IMG/VR virus record: IMGVR_UViG_3300021108_000008
Span: 1 to 29,902 of that record
DNA: 29,902 nt
Reading direction: 5' to 3' (one strand)
From: a virus
Shown here: positions 16,472-23,045 of the stretch, one piece after another
How the letters are laid out: the number at the start of each line of letters is the position of its first letter
Position numbering within the stretch: position 1 is the stretch's first letter
Notes under the pieces: generated by a model
Told to the model about the DNA's origin: nothing
The model's input: the letters and a program-made list of their open reading frames with translations, nothing else
Databases searched by the model: none
Made by a program: the position numbers and the translations under genes

Positions 16472-17001
16472 ATAAAGAAATTGTAACTACTAAGACATTT
16501 AAAGAAATTCCAATGCCTTGGTGGACGAGTGAGATTGATGTTTATGATTTAATTTACACGCTAATTAAAATGACATGCGCTAAGAATGTGATGGAAATTG
16601 GTGTGTTTGAAGGTTACACATCTGTTAAGATGGTTGAAGCTTTGCCAAAAGATGGCAAGTTTACGGGCATTGATATAAACGATTATTTAAAAAACGATTT
16701 AAAATCAATAGGCCCAGAAATAGATTTTATACTTGGCGAATCTATTAAAGTGATGCAAGATATGAAACCAAAGCAATTTGATTTTATCTTTGTAGATGGA
16801 GATCATCATTGGGAATATATATTGCCTGAGTTCAAAGAGGTTGAAAAATTAATAAAGCCAGGTGGCATTATAGCCTATCATGATACAATAGGTATCCCAG
16901 ATGTTACAAGGTTAATGGATTATGTTTCTAAAAATAAATATCATGTTTTAACTTTTAAAACTTCTGATAATCGCGGACTCTCTTTAATACAAAAAAAATG
17001 A
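16468..17001 (+). CDS. Class I SAM-dependent methyltransferase, copy 2 (tandem paralogue)
   Basis: A 177-residue methyltransferase that aligns along its full length with the preceding gene (for example KEIVTTKTFKEI against KEIVTTETFNEV; EIGVFEGYT; GIDINDY; DFIFVDGDHHWEY; HDTI). By eye a little under half of positions are identical. Codon use is clearly more AT-rich (AAA, TTA, GAT) than in copy 1, so the pair arose either by old duplication or by separate acquisition. It is probably part of the same glycan-modifying pathway with a different methylation position. Confidence 0.85.
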   Translation: MNKEIVTTKTFKEIPMPWWTSEIDVYDLIYTLIKMTCAKNVMEIGVFEGYTSVKMVEALPKDGKFTGIDINDYLKNDLKSIGPEIDFILGESIKVMQDMKPKQFDFIFVDGDHHWEYILPEFKEVEKLIKPGGIIAYHDTIGIPDVTRLMDYVSKNKYHVLTFKTSDNRGLSLIQKK

Positions 17002-17072
17002 AACCAAACTACTGTCGTACAAAAAATTGTGGTTCTAACATAATGGAGAGACCAAATGGCACTAAGCTCTGA
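16998..17072 (+). CDS. Micro-ORF with Cys pair, 24 aa (doubtful)
   Basis: ATG 16998 overlaps the methyltransferase stop as ATGA and gives 24 residues starting MKPNYCRTKNCGSN before a stop inside the portal gene. The YCxxxxCG pair looks like the first half of a small zinc ribbon. It may be a remnant, a leader peptide or nothing. It fills most of the only gap before the portal gene. Confidence 0.25.
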   Translation: MKPNYCRTKNCGSNIMERPNGTKL

Positions 17073-18963
17073 GGACATTCAAAAGATTGTAAACCGATTC
17101 GCGGCGAAGCGAAAGGGTTGGGAGCAGATGACACAATCTACTCCGCTTAATCCTATCACTAAGCAGCGAGCATCGAGCCAGTATCCAGAATATTGGAGCG
17201 GTTACAATTATGCCGCCAAGATGTATGATAGCATCTTGCCGCATAGCCGCTCCGATGTTTACCCTGAGCACTTGCTTTCGGTGCGTGCTCCAAATCAAAC
17301 GGATGCGCAGGCATTGTATATCAAAGCCAACTACAAGGCAACAACCTTGAGCGTGTTTGAGGATTTCAGATCTACCATTAGCAGAGCATTCGCAGATCAG
17401 AACTGGAGCATCAGATACTCGCCAGAGTTGGATGAGCGATTCGGTGAGGAGACTTTTCAGCGATACGTAAACAATGAGATTGAGAAGTTTGGAAGCTTGG
17501 AGATGTTTATCAAGAACATGCTTCCAACCTTGAAGCTTGTTGATGCCAATGGTATCATTGCCATCTATCCCGATGACATCGAGTACTTGGATGAAGAGGA
17601 GTTTGAGGAGCCAGTGATGGGCAACGAGCTGCTTCGACCAATGCCAACTTATTACAACTGCAAGAACATTGTGGGTCAGAAGTTTGGGGAGTACTACTTG
17701 GTGATAAGCGATGACCATAGCTACGTTAAAGTTGGCAGCAAGATGGAAGAGAGCGGAATCGTTCTTTACCTTTACGATCAGAATGCCATCTACAAGATTG
17801 AGCAGACAGGCAAGAAGAGTGATATGACATTCAGCGAGCCTGTGCTTTACTTTCAGCACAACTTGGGCTACGTACCTTGTATCAAGCTGATGGGCTCACC
17901 TCAACTTATCAATGACGAGATTGCATTCCAATCACCATTTATCACGGCAGTGCCATTGCTCGACCAGGTTGTACTCGATGAGTCCTACTTGCAGATGAGC
18001 AAGGCAACAAGTGCATTCCCATTTATGGTGGCACTTGGTGAGATATGCGAGTTTGTTGACCGCGAAGGTAATCGATGCAATGATGGACAGATATTCGACC
18101 CAATCAATGGAGGATATAGAACTTGCGGCAGCTGCTCAGGCAGCGGAGTAAAGAGCAGATTCTCTCCTACCGGTATGCTACTAATCAAGCCAAAGACATC
18201 GGTAAGCGATGGAGACAGCGGACTTAGCGGCGAGTACTTAAAGTTTGTAAGTCCTCCGATGGACACGCTAACATTCCTGCGCACAGAGATTGAGCAGCAG
18301 ATGTCGAAATCAAGACGTATCCTGCATCTTCCATCATCAGATGAAAGTGGAACTATCGGCGAGGCATCGACTGCAACAGGAAGCCTTAATAAGCTTCGCA
18401 GCCTTTATGCTTTCATCAAGCCTATCAGCGATCAGCTATTTACCATCTATGAATTCTGTTTGGTGACAATTGGGAAGATGCGCTATGGTGATTTGTTTGG
18501 AGGAGTAAACTTGGTTTATCCAACAAGCTTCGACATTAGCACACCGAGTGATTATCTTGCGGTAATTAGCGAAGGCGTGAAAGCAGGAGTGCCGCCATCG
18601 ATTACGTTCTCCAATGTTTACAACTACATCAGAGCAATACACTACACCGATGAAGAGACTAGTGCAGTGTACGACCTTATCATCAATGCCGATGAGTTGC
18701 TGCTTATGAGCAATGCAGATATCCTTGCAAGACTTGCAAGCGGCAGCGTTGAGAAGTGGCAAGATGTGTTGCATAACTCTGGGCCGCAGTTAATCATGGA
18801 GCTCATCAGAGACTTTATTCCAACAGAGGGCGCAGAAAGATTCCTTGACCTACCGATGTCTGAGCAGATTGCAGCACTTAGAGCAAAGGCGGCAGAGAAG
18901 ATTGCAGTGACACTTGATCCAATCCAACAAGCACAACAAACACTATTGAATGGCATCGTTTGA
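17056..18963 (+). CDS. Portal protein
   Basis: A 635-residue protein just before the MuF-like gene. It has the profile of siphovirus portals: an N-terminal alpha/beta body, a stem/crown helical region with SRRILHLPSSDES (about 423-435) and a long helical C-terminus ending PIQQAQQTLLNGIV. It forms the dodecameric DNA entry ring where the terminase docks. A Cys cluster C331, C341, C357 and C360 (the last two in RTCGSCSGSG) looks like a zinc site within the body. It overlaps the next gene by 14 bases. Confidence 0.85.
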   Translation: MALSSEDIQKIVNRFAAKRKGWEQMTQSTPLNPITKQRASSQYPEYWSGYNYAAKMYDSILPHSRSDVYPEHLLSVRAPNQTDAQALYIKANYKATTLSVFEDFRSTISRAFADQNWSIRYSPELDERFGEETFQRYVNNEIEKFGSLEMFIKNMLPTLKLVDANGIIAIYPDDIEYLDEEEFEEPVMGNELLRPMPTYYNCKNIVGQKFGEYYLVISDDHSYVKVGSKMEESGIVLYLYDQNAIYKIEQTGKKSDMTFSEPVLYFQHNLGYVPCIKLMGSPQLINDEIAFQSPFITAVPLLDQVVLDESYLQMSKATSAFPFMVALGEICEFVDREGNRCNDGQIFDPINGGYRTCGSCSGSGVKSRFSPTGMLLIKPKTSVSDGDSGLSGEYLKFVSPPMDTLTFLRTEIEQQMSKSRRILHLPSSDESGTIGEASTATGSLNKLRSLYAFIKPISDQLFTIYEFCLVTIGKMRYGDLFGGVNLVYPTSFDISTPSDYLAVISEGVKAGVPPSITFSNVYNYIRAIHYTDEETSAVYDLIINADELLLMSNADILARLASGSVEKWQDVLHNSGPQLIMELIRDFIPTEGAERFLDLPMSEQIAALRAKAAEKIAVTLDPIQQAQQTLLNGIV

Positions 18964-19858
18964 TGAACTCGTTAAACAGAAAATTAAACTGCTTGAGACC
19001 GTTCCCGAGGAGATTGCTACTGCGGCGGAGAGGACTCAACGCCAGGCATGGAGAAAACTTGCTCCACTGCTTTCCGAGATGGATGTTGATGCCCAAGGAA
19101 ACATCACACAGACAGAAGACAATGTTCGAAGAATTGGACTGATTACTGAGGAGCTTAACAAGGTACTGGCAGGCGGCGAATACAGAGCCGCCGTGCAGTC
19201 CTTCCTTGCTTCCATCGATGAAGGTGTGCAGCTGACTGATGACATTGCACGAAAAATAGACAGCACCTTTGAGCCCGACAATGTGCAGCGGCAACTACTC
19301 GCCATCTCCAAGCAAAATGCAATCAATGCTTTCTTTGGCTCAGGACTCCGCGAGAATGTGACTCAGCCATTTCTTGAGCAGCTTACTGCAAATGTTGCGG
19401 CCCGTGCTCCACTGCGCGAAGCAGTGAAAGCATTGCAAGGTGTAATCGAGGGAACAGATGCAAACGATGGCAGGCTGCTTGCCAATGTGCGCACCACAGC
19501 CAACACTGCTCAAGCGATTGCAGACAGAAGCTATGCAGCGGCGGTCAACGAGGAACTCGGCATTGAGTACTTCCAATATCTGGGCGGAGAGATACCGACA
19601 ACAAGGCCGTTCTGCGAACATCGCGAAGGGGCAGTCTTCCATCGCAAAGAGATTGAAGCATGGGGTAATGGAGAAAACAGCGCAGGCATCAACGACATTC
19701 GCAATGGCACATGGGCAGGGCGCATCGAGGGCACTGACTCACGCAGCATCTTCACCTTTGTTGGTGGTTGGAACTGCCGCCACTTTCTTGTGCCAGTGAT
19801 CAAGCAGAGAGTTCCTGCAAGTGTTATTGCAAGAGCGAAGGCAGAGGGTTATGCTTAG
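18950..19858 (+). CDS. Phage head morphogenesis protein (MuF/SPP1 gp7-like)
   Basis: A 302-residue minor head protein. The N-terminal two thirds are helical. The C-terminal part has the Mu F signature: RPFCEHREGAVFHRKEIEAW (C222) followed by GGWNCRHFLVPV (C276, H278). Such proteins sit with the portal and may enter the host with DNA. Its stop (TAG, 19856-19858) overlaps the stop of the convergent reverse-strand gene by 4 bases, with no terminator between them. Confidence 0.82.
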   Translation: MASFDELVKQKIKLLETVPEEIATAAERTQRQAWRKLAPLLSEMDVDAQGNITQTEDNVRRIGLITEELNKVLAGGEYRAAVQSFLASIDEGVQLTDDIARKIDSTFEPDNVQRQLLAISKQNAINAFFGSGLRENVTQPFLEQLTANVAARAPLREAVKALQGVIEGTDANDGRLLANVRTTANTAQAIADRSYAAAVNEELGIEYFQYLGGEIPTTRPFCEHREGAVFHRKEIEAWGNGENSAGINDIRNGTWAGRIEGTDSRSIFTFVGGWNCRHFLVPVIKQRVPASVIARAKAEGYA

Positions 19859-20655
19859 GTAGCTTGAGAAGAAATTCGGGCCTTAGCAGTGTATCCTGTT
19901 TTCTTAAATCCTAAAATCCATATAAGCTCCTTTGTCCATCTTCCGTTTTCCTTTTTAGGTTGAAGCCGAAAATGCCCTCTTACATTAAAGCCATCAGATT
20001 TTACCAAGTCTGTAAACCATTTGCTATCTAAATAGGTTAACTGAAATTTAGTATCGTTAACATATTTGCAATCAATGTCTTTTACTTTTGAGTTTGGCTG
20101 TAATATTTTTGTTTCGACTTGAGCATAAGTCTTAAACATTCTAAGAATAACAATATCTCTAAGCTTAGTATAAATCCAATTTTGTATTTCATCTGGATTA
20201 TTATTAATCGAAAAGCAAGAACTTATCCATCCGTTTTGAAATACTTTGTATTTAGAACTATCGTTAAACATAGCTAAAGGAATTCCAGCTTTATCAAACA
20301 TGTATAAAAAAAGTTCATTGTCTTCGCTTCCTTTTTTAACTTCATAGCTTATCATAAAAACAAAATCGCCCATAATATAGCAGCCTTTAATACTAAAATC
20401 AGCACTATCATTTAGAACAATATCAGACCATAAATCAACTAAACTTTTTTCGGCCTTAACAGTTGCTTCATAAAATGGTTCGCTTATTACATTTACTTCT
20501 TGCATAAAATCTTTGCAATAAAATTTCCAATTATTTATAAAAGCTTTACCATAAATATCAAAGAAATTTTTATCTGTATGAAAAAGAGGCATGTTGCCTA
20601 AACTTCCTTTGTGTAGCTTTTCAAGTATTGGGTAATTGCTGTAACTTATTTTCAT
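19855..20655 (-). CDS. Reverse-strand AT-rich hypothetical protein (moron), 266 aa
   Basis: The only convincing reverse-strand gene in the window, inserted between the minor head and scaffold genes. It is strongly AT-rich compared with both neighbours and has its own complete promoter, the features of a moron acquired by transfer. It begins MKISYSNYPILEKLHKG; the C-terminal part contains NVRGHFRLQP and a final W/G/Y-rich IWILGFKKTGYTAKAR, a combination I know from uncharacterised Bacteroidetes proteins. No signal peptide or clear catalytic motif is visible. Possible roles include host defence, exclusion or host fitness, none shown here. Confidence 0.75.
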   Translation of the reverse strand: MKISYSNYPILEKLHKGSLGNMPLFHTDKNFFDIYGKAFINNWKFYCKDFMQEVNVISEPFYEATVKAEKSLVDLWSDIVLNDSADFSIKGCYIMGDFVFMISYEVKKGSEDNELFLYMFDKAGIPLAMFNDSSKYKVFQNGWISSCFSINNNPDEIQNWIYTKLRDIVILRMFKTYAQVETKILQPNSKVKDIDCKYVNDTKFQLTYLDSKWFTDLVKSDGFNVRGHFRLQPKKENGRWTKELIWILGFKKTGYTAKARISSQAT

Positions 20656-20659
20656 GCCG

Positions 20660-20689
20660 CAAATCTATAAACATATTTTGATTAAGCAA
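20660..20689 (-). promoter_or_regulatory. Promoter of the reverse-strand moron, TTG-N19-TAGATTTG
   Basis: Read on the - strand, TTG (20689-20687) and TAGATTTG (20667-20660) are 19 bases apart, a full match to the Bacteroidetes consensus. Only 4 bases separate the -7 box from the ATG at 20655, so the mRNA should be leaderless or nearly so. Confidence 0.65.
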
Positions 20690-20717
20690 TGCGCAATAGA
20701 ATAATATTTTGCGCAAT
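20690..20717. promoter_or_regulatory. Operator-like repeat GCGCAAT x2 between divergent promoters
   Basis: GCGCAAT occurs at 20691-20697 and 20711-20717, exactly 20 bp (two helical turns) apart; the outer arms TGCGCAA (20690-20696) and TTGCGCA (20709-20715) also form an inverted repeat. The sites adjoin the -33 element of the reverse promoter and overlap that of the forward one, so one bound protein could control both directions. Confidence 0.45.
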
Positions 20718-20736
20718 CAAAAGTTTACTATCTTTG
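20709..20736 (+). promoter_or_regulatory. Promoter of scaffold operon, TTG-N17-TATCTTTG
   Basis: TTG at 20709-20711 and TATCTTTG at 20729-20736 with 17 bases between, at the short end of the known range. ATG 20741 follows after 4 bases, mirroring the reverse promoter and again predicting a leaderless message. It would drive the small ORF at 20741 and the scaffold gene. Confidence 0.6.
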
Positions 20737-20740
20737 CCTT

Positions 20741-20962
20741 ATGACTTACTACATCATGAGCGATGGCACAATCAAGCGTGCCTCTGATGTACTCGCAGCT
20801 GAACTAATCAAGCGAGGTGCAAGGGAATTAAAACTAACACCAATAACAATAGACTATGGCAATCAAATCGGAGGAAGCACTGGAGCTGATGAAGTTCCTC
20901 AACCTCGAAGAAGCAGCGGATCTCGAAGCCGCAAAAGAAAAGTTCCAAGAAAATTGGATTAA
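20741..20962 (+). CDS. Small basic-tailed protein overlapping scaffold start, 73 aa
   Basis: It begins right after a promoter and gives MTYYIMSDGTIKRASDVLAA, continuing to a very Arg/Lys/Ser-rich end (RKRKVPRKLD). The last 36 residues lie in the +1 frame over the start of the scaffold gene (107 bases of overlap), so this basic tail could be a by-product of that overlap. The first 38 codons have no other coding use and look protein-like. It may be a real small structural or regulatory protein, or a translated leader for the scaffold. Confidence 0.5.
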   Translation: MTYYIMSDGTIKRASDVLAAELIKRGARELKLTPITIDYGNQIGGSTGADEVPQPRRSSGSRSRKRKVPRKLD

Positions 20963-21677
20963 GCAGGAAGAAGTAAGCGGCAAGATTGGCAAGCTCACAG
21001 GCACAATTGCCAACGTGACTCGCAAAGCATTTGAGCCGTTTGGCATCGTGCTTACTGATGAGGACTTCAAAGGGCAGAAGGTTGAAGAAGTAATTCGCAG
21101 CGCATCAGAGAAAGCAAAGAGCGCATTTGAAACACAGCGCGAAGAGTGGGAGAAGCGTGCATCTGGCAACGGCTCAGAGGCATTGCTGCAAGAGTGGGAG
21201 AAGAAGTATAAGTCTCTTGAGCGCAAGACAAATGAGCTTGACTCAGCTCGCCAAGATGTGATGCAACAGTTTGAATCCTACAAGGTGCAAGTGGCAACCG
21301 ACATCAAGACTAGCAAGATAAACAGCTCATTTGAGAAAGAGCTTGGTGCATTGAAGCTTGATCCAAGTGTAAACGAGTATACCATTCGCGGCTTCAAGTC
21401 GGCAGTCACTGATAAGTATGCAATCGACCTTGAGGAAGATGGCGCATTTGTAGTGAAAGACAAGGCAACAGGCGAGCGACTTAAGAGCAAGGAGAAAGCA
21501 GGATCATTCCTAACTATGTCCGATATTTTAATTAAGGAAGCAACGGAGGCAGGCATCATCCAGAAGAATCCTCATGCAGGGGCAAAGATTCCAATGCGCA
21601 GCCCACTGATTCCGCAGATGGAAAGTGCAGGGGAGAAGAAGTTAAAAGGAATTAATCCGAGATTCTACACAAAATAA
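20856..21677 (+). CDS. Capsid scaffolding protein, 273 aa
   Basis: Highly charged, coiled-coil protein (about 25-50 and 80-150) immediately before the capsid gene, the standard place and profile of a scaffold. It begins MAIKSEEALELMKFLNLEEA and has the C-terminal segment VKDKATGERLKSKEKAGSFL, common in phage scaffold/minor structural proteins. It should guide coat assembly and leave or be degraded before packaging. ATG 20856 is the first Met of the frame. Confidence 0.75.
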   Translation: MAIKSEEALELMKFLNLEEAADLEAAKEKFQENWIKQEEVSGKIGKLTGTIANVTRKAFEPFGIVLTDEDFKGQKVEEVIRSASEKAKSAFETQREEWEKRASGNGSEALLQEWEKKYKSLERKTNELDSARQDVMQQFESYKVQVATDIKTSKINSSFEKELGALKLDPSVNEYTIRGFKSAVTDKYAIDLEEDGAFVVKDKATGERLKSKEKAGSFLTMSDILIKEATEAGIIQKNPHAGAKIPMRSPLIPQMESAGEKKLKGINPRFYTK

Positions 21678-21679
21678 TG

Positions 21680-21687
21680 TATCTTTG
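21680..21687 (+). promoter_or_regulatory. Possible -7 box TATCTTTG after the scaffold gene
   Basis: TATCTTTG 3 bases after the scaffold stop, with no TTG at the -33 distance. A transcript started here would hit the terminator at 21717 after about 55-60 bases, so it would be a very short RNA or a chance match. Confidence 0.3.
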
Positions 21688-21716
21688 TAAAGGGTATTAA
21701 TGTTTTTTTAGTTTTG

Positions 21717-21748
21717 AGCCGCACTTGCAAGAGTGCGGCTTTTTTTTT
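21717..21748 (+). terminator. Rho-independent terminator after scaffold gene
   Basis: AGCCGCACT (21717-21725) pairs perfectly with AGTGCGGCT (21732-21740) around a 6-base loop, followed by eight Ts to 21748. A 9-bp GC-rich stem with a T-run is a textbook intrinsic terminator. It separates scaffold from capsid transcription. Confidence 0.9.
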
Positions 21749-21757
21749 CTACCTTTG
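21725..21757 (+). promoter_or_regulatory. Capsid gene promoter, TTG-N22-TACCTTTG
   Basis: TTG at 21725-21727, inside the terminator hairpin, and TACCTTTG at 21750-21757 with 22 bases between. The start codon is 107 bases away, leaving a long leader that contains CAAGTAGG (21796-21803). A promoter set immediately behind a terminator suits strong, independent capsid expression. Confidence 0.6.
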
Positions 21758-21863
21758 TGATTCTCTATGGTAGTCGGCAGGACTTTCAGCTGCAACAAGT
21801 AGGCATCAACGCAACAGCCTTCAGAATACGTTGCTAAAAATTCTACAATCAAAAACGACTATC

Positions 21864-22907
21864 ATGTCTATTTCAAGAATACTTTCTGAATGCCCTAATG
21901 TGCAAATGTCATTGGGCGAATTATTTTTAGAGGTTGGTCAGCGCGAGCAACTTCCATTCCTTGAATTCTTATTGTCTCCAGAAAACGCGAAATTAATTCG
22001 CACAGAGGTATCACCTGGACAAGGTAAATTAAAAACAGTTCAAGCTCGTTGGATTCAGCGCTTGCCTGAGACAGAAGTTGAAGAAGGTGGCGAAATCCTT
22101 ACTTGTACTTCTGCTAATACGTACGGAGATTCAACTACTACGTACACAGTTGAGACAACTGACACGTACACTGCATCTCAATTGATCAATGCTGGGGACA
22201 TCGCTCGCCATTGCCAAGAGAACAGCCGCTATGTGCTTGAGTCAATCATGCGCTTAATGGATGTGCTTGATCGCAAGGTGGCATCTGCCGCAGCTGTTCA
22301 AGCTGTTGCTGCAATTGGTAACTGGGGAACTGAGGTTGAAGGATTCTACACAGTTACTTCTGACTGCTTAGTTGTACCTACAATGGTTGCGGCTAACGAG
22401 CCAAACGCATTCGCAATCGCTGACATTCAGCAAGCAACACGCATGGCTAACTACCCAGGTGCACCAATTGCATTCGGTGGAGCAGCAATGCAGCGTTATG
22501 CTAACGCTATGGCAGCAGGATGCTGCACTCAGTATGGTATCGACTTACTTGCAATCACTCAGCAGAACGGTTTCGGCTTTGCTTATGATTCACGTTTGGC
22601 AGCTGCTCAAGGTGCACAGACTAAGGCTTTGGTTACAACAGCAGGAGCAATCCAGTGGTTGTCATTCAACTTAGCTGAGTGGAACACAGGCATCACTCCA
22701 ACAGCAGGAAGCAACTACTCTAAGACGTTGGTGTTCACACCGGCAGGAGTTCCAGTTGACTTGACTATGAAGGATGATTGCGGTAACTTATCAATTGTAT
22801 TGACTACAACTGGTATCATCGCAACATTGCCGACTGACATCTACGAGGCATCAGACAAGTATGCAGGCGTTAACTACGTGAACTGCGTATCTATCGTAAA
22901 CCCGTAA
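21864..22907 (+). CDS. Major capsid protein
   Basis: A 347-residue protein after the scaffold gene, with its own promoter, a long leader and clearly optimised codons (GCT, CGT, CAA, GTT), all expected for the most abundant virion protein. It begins MSISRILSECPNVQMSLGEL and has the segment SVSPGQG-like EVSPGQGKLKTVQARW (about 49-64). ATG 21864 is chosen over TTG 21831, which would add 11 odd residues. The fold is not provable by motif, but location, size and expression signals leave no better candidate. The 3' end carries a candidate frameshift signal that would add 26 residues. Confidence 0.8.
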   Translation: MSISRILSECPNVQMSLGELFLEVGQREQLPFLEFLLSPENAKLIRTEVSPGQGKLKTVQARWIQRLPETEVEEGGEILTCTSANTYGDSTTTYTVETTDTYTASQLINAGDIARHCQENSRYVLESIMRLMDVLDRKVASAAAVQAVAAIGNWGTEVEGFYTVTSDCLVVPTMVAANEPNAFAIADIQQATRMANYPGAPIAFGGAAMQRYANAMAAGCCTQYGIDLLAITQQNGFGFAYDSRLAAAQGAQTKALVTTAGAIQWLSFNLAEWNTGITPTAGSNYSKTLVFTPAGVPVDLTMKDDCGNLSIVLTTTGIIATLPTDIYEASDKYAGVNYVNCVSIVNP

Positions 22908-22984
22908 CGAGCTCGCAGAATCTGCTGAGCGAAGGCTCGGATGATCTGTTGAGCGAGGGCAGCGATAATTTGCTGACACAATGA
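22898..22984 (+). other. Candidate -1 frameshift signal and 26-residue capsid extension
   Basis: A AAC CCG at 22898-22904 is a canonical X XXY YYZ heptamer in the capsid frame, directly before the TAA stop. After 6 bases, an 8-bp stem (22911-22918 with 22922-22930, loop AAT, one bulged T) follows, the usual spacing of a stimulatory hairpin. The -1 frame then reads V-T-S-S-Q-N-L-L followed by SEGSDDLLSEGSDNLLTQ and stops at 22984, 6 bases before the terminator stem. The extension has no start codon of its own. The predicted long form is 373 residues. A sequencing or natural frameshift is the alternative. Confidence 0.55.
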
Positions 22985-22990
22985 ATTAAG

Positions 22991-23017
22991 GGAGAGGTGC
23001 AATGCCTCTCCTTTTTT
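22991..23017 (+). terminator. Rho-independent terminator after capsid gene
   Basis: GGAGAGG (22991-22997) pairs with CCTCTCC (23005-23011) around a 7-base loop, followed by six Ts. It ends the capsid transcript just after the end of the frameshift-frame reading. Confidence 0.85.
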
Positions 23018-23020
23018 ATT

Positions 23021-23028
23021 TATCTTTG
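23021..23028 (+). promoter_or_regulatory. Promoter -7 box TATCTTTG for the neck/fibre operon
   Basis: TATCTTTG directly behind the terminator and 18 bases before ATG 23046. A -33 TTG is not evident. The position rules out the upstream in-frame GTG at 23028 as the gene start, because that codon overlaps the box. Confidence 0.55.
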
Positions 23029-23045
23029 TGAAAAATAAGACAGCA

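Noticed and set aside
17062-17859. 265-aa reverse-strand open frame opposite the portal gene
   Set aside because: It is the antisense shadow of the portal coding sequence, with unlikely composition and no promoter.
21831-21863. TTG start at 21831 for the capsid gene
   Set aside because: It adds 11 residues from the leader region; ATG 21864 fits the leader layout and codon change.
23028-23045. GTG start at 23028 for the 345-aa structural gene
   Set aside because: It overlaps the TATCTTTG -7 box, so it would not be within the transcript; ATG 23046 is used.
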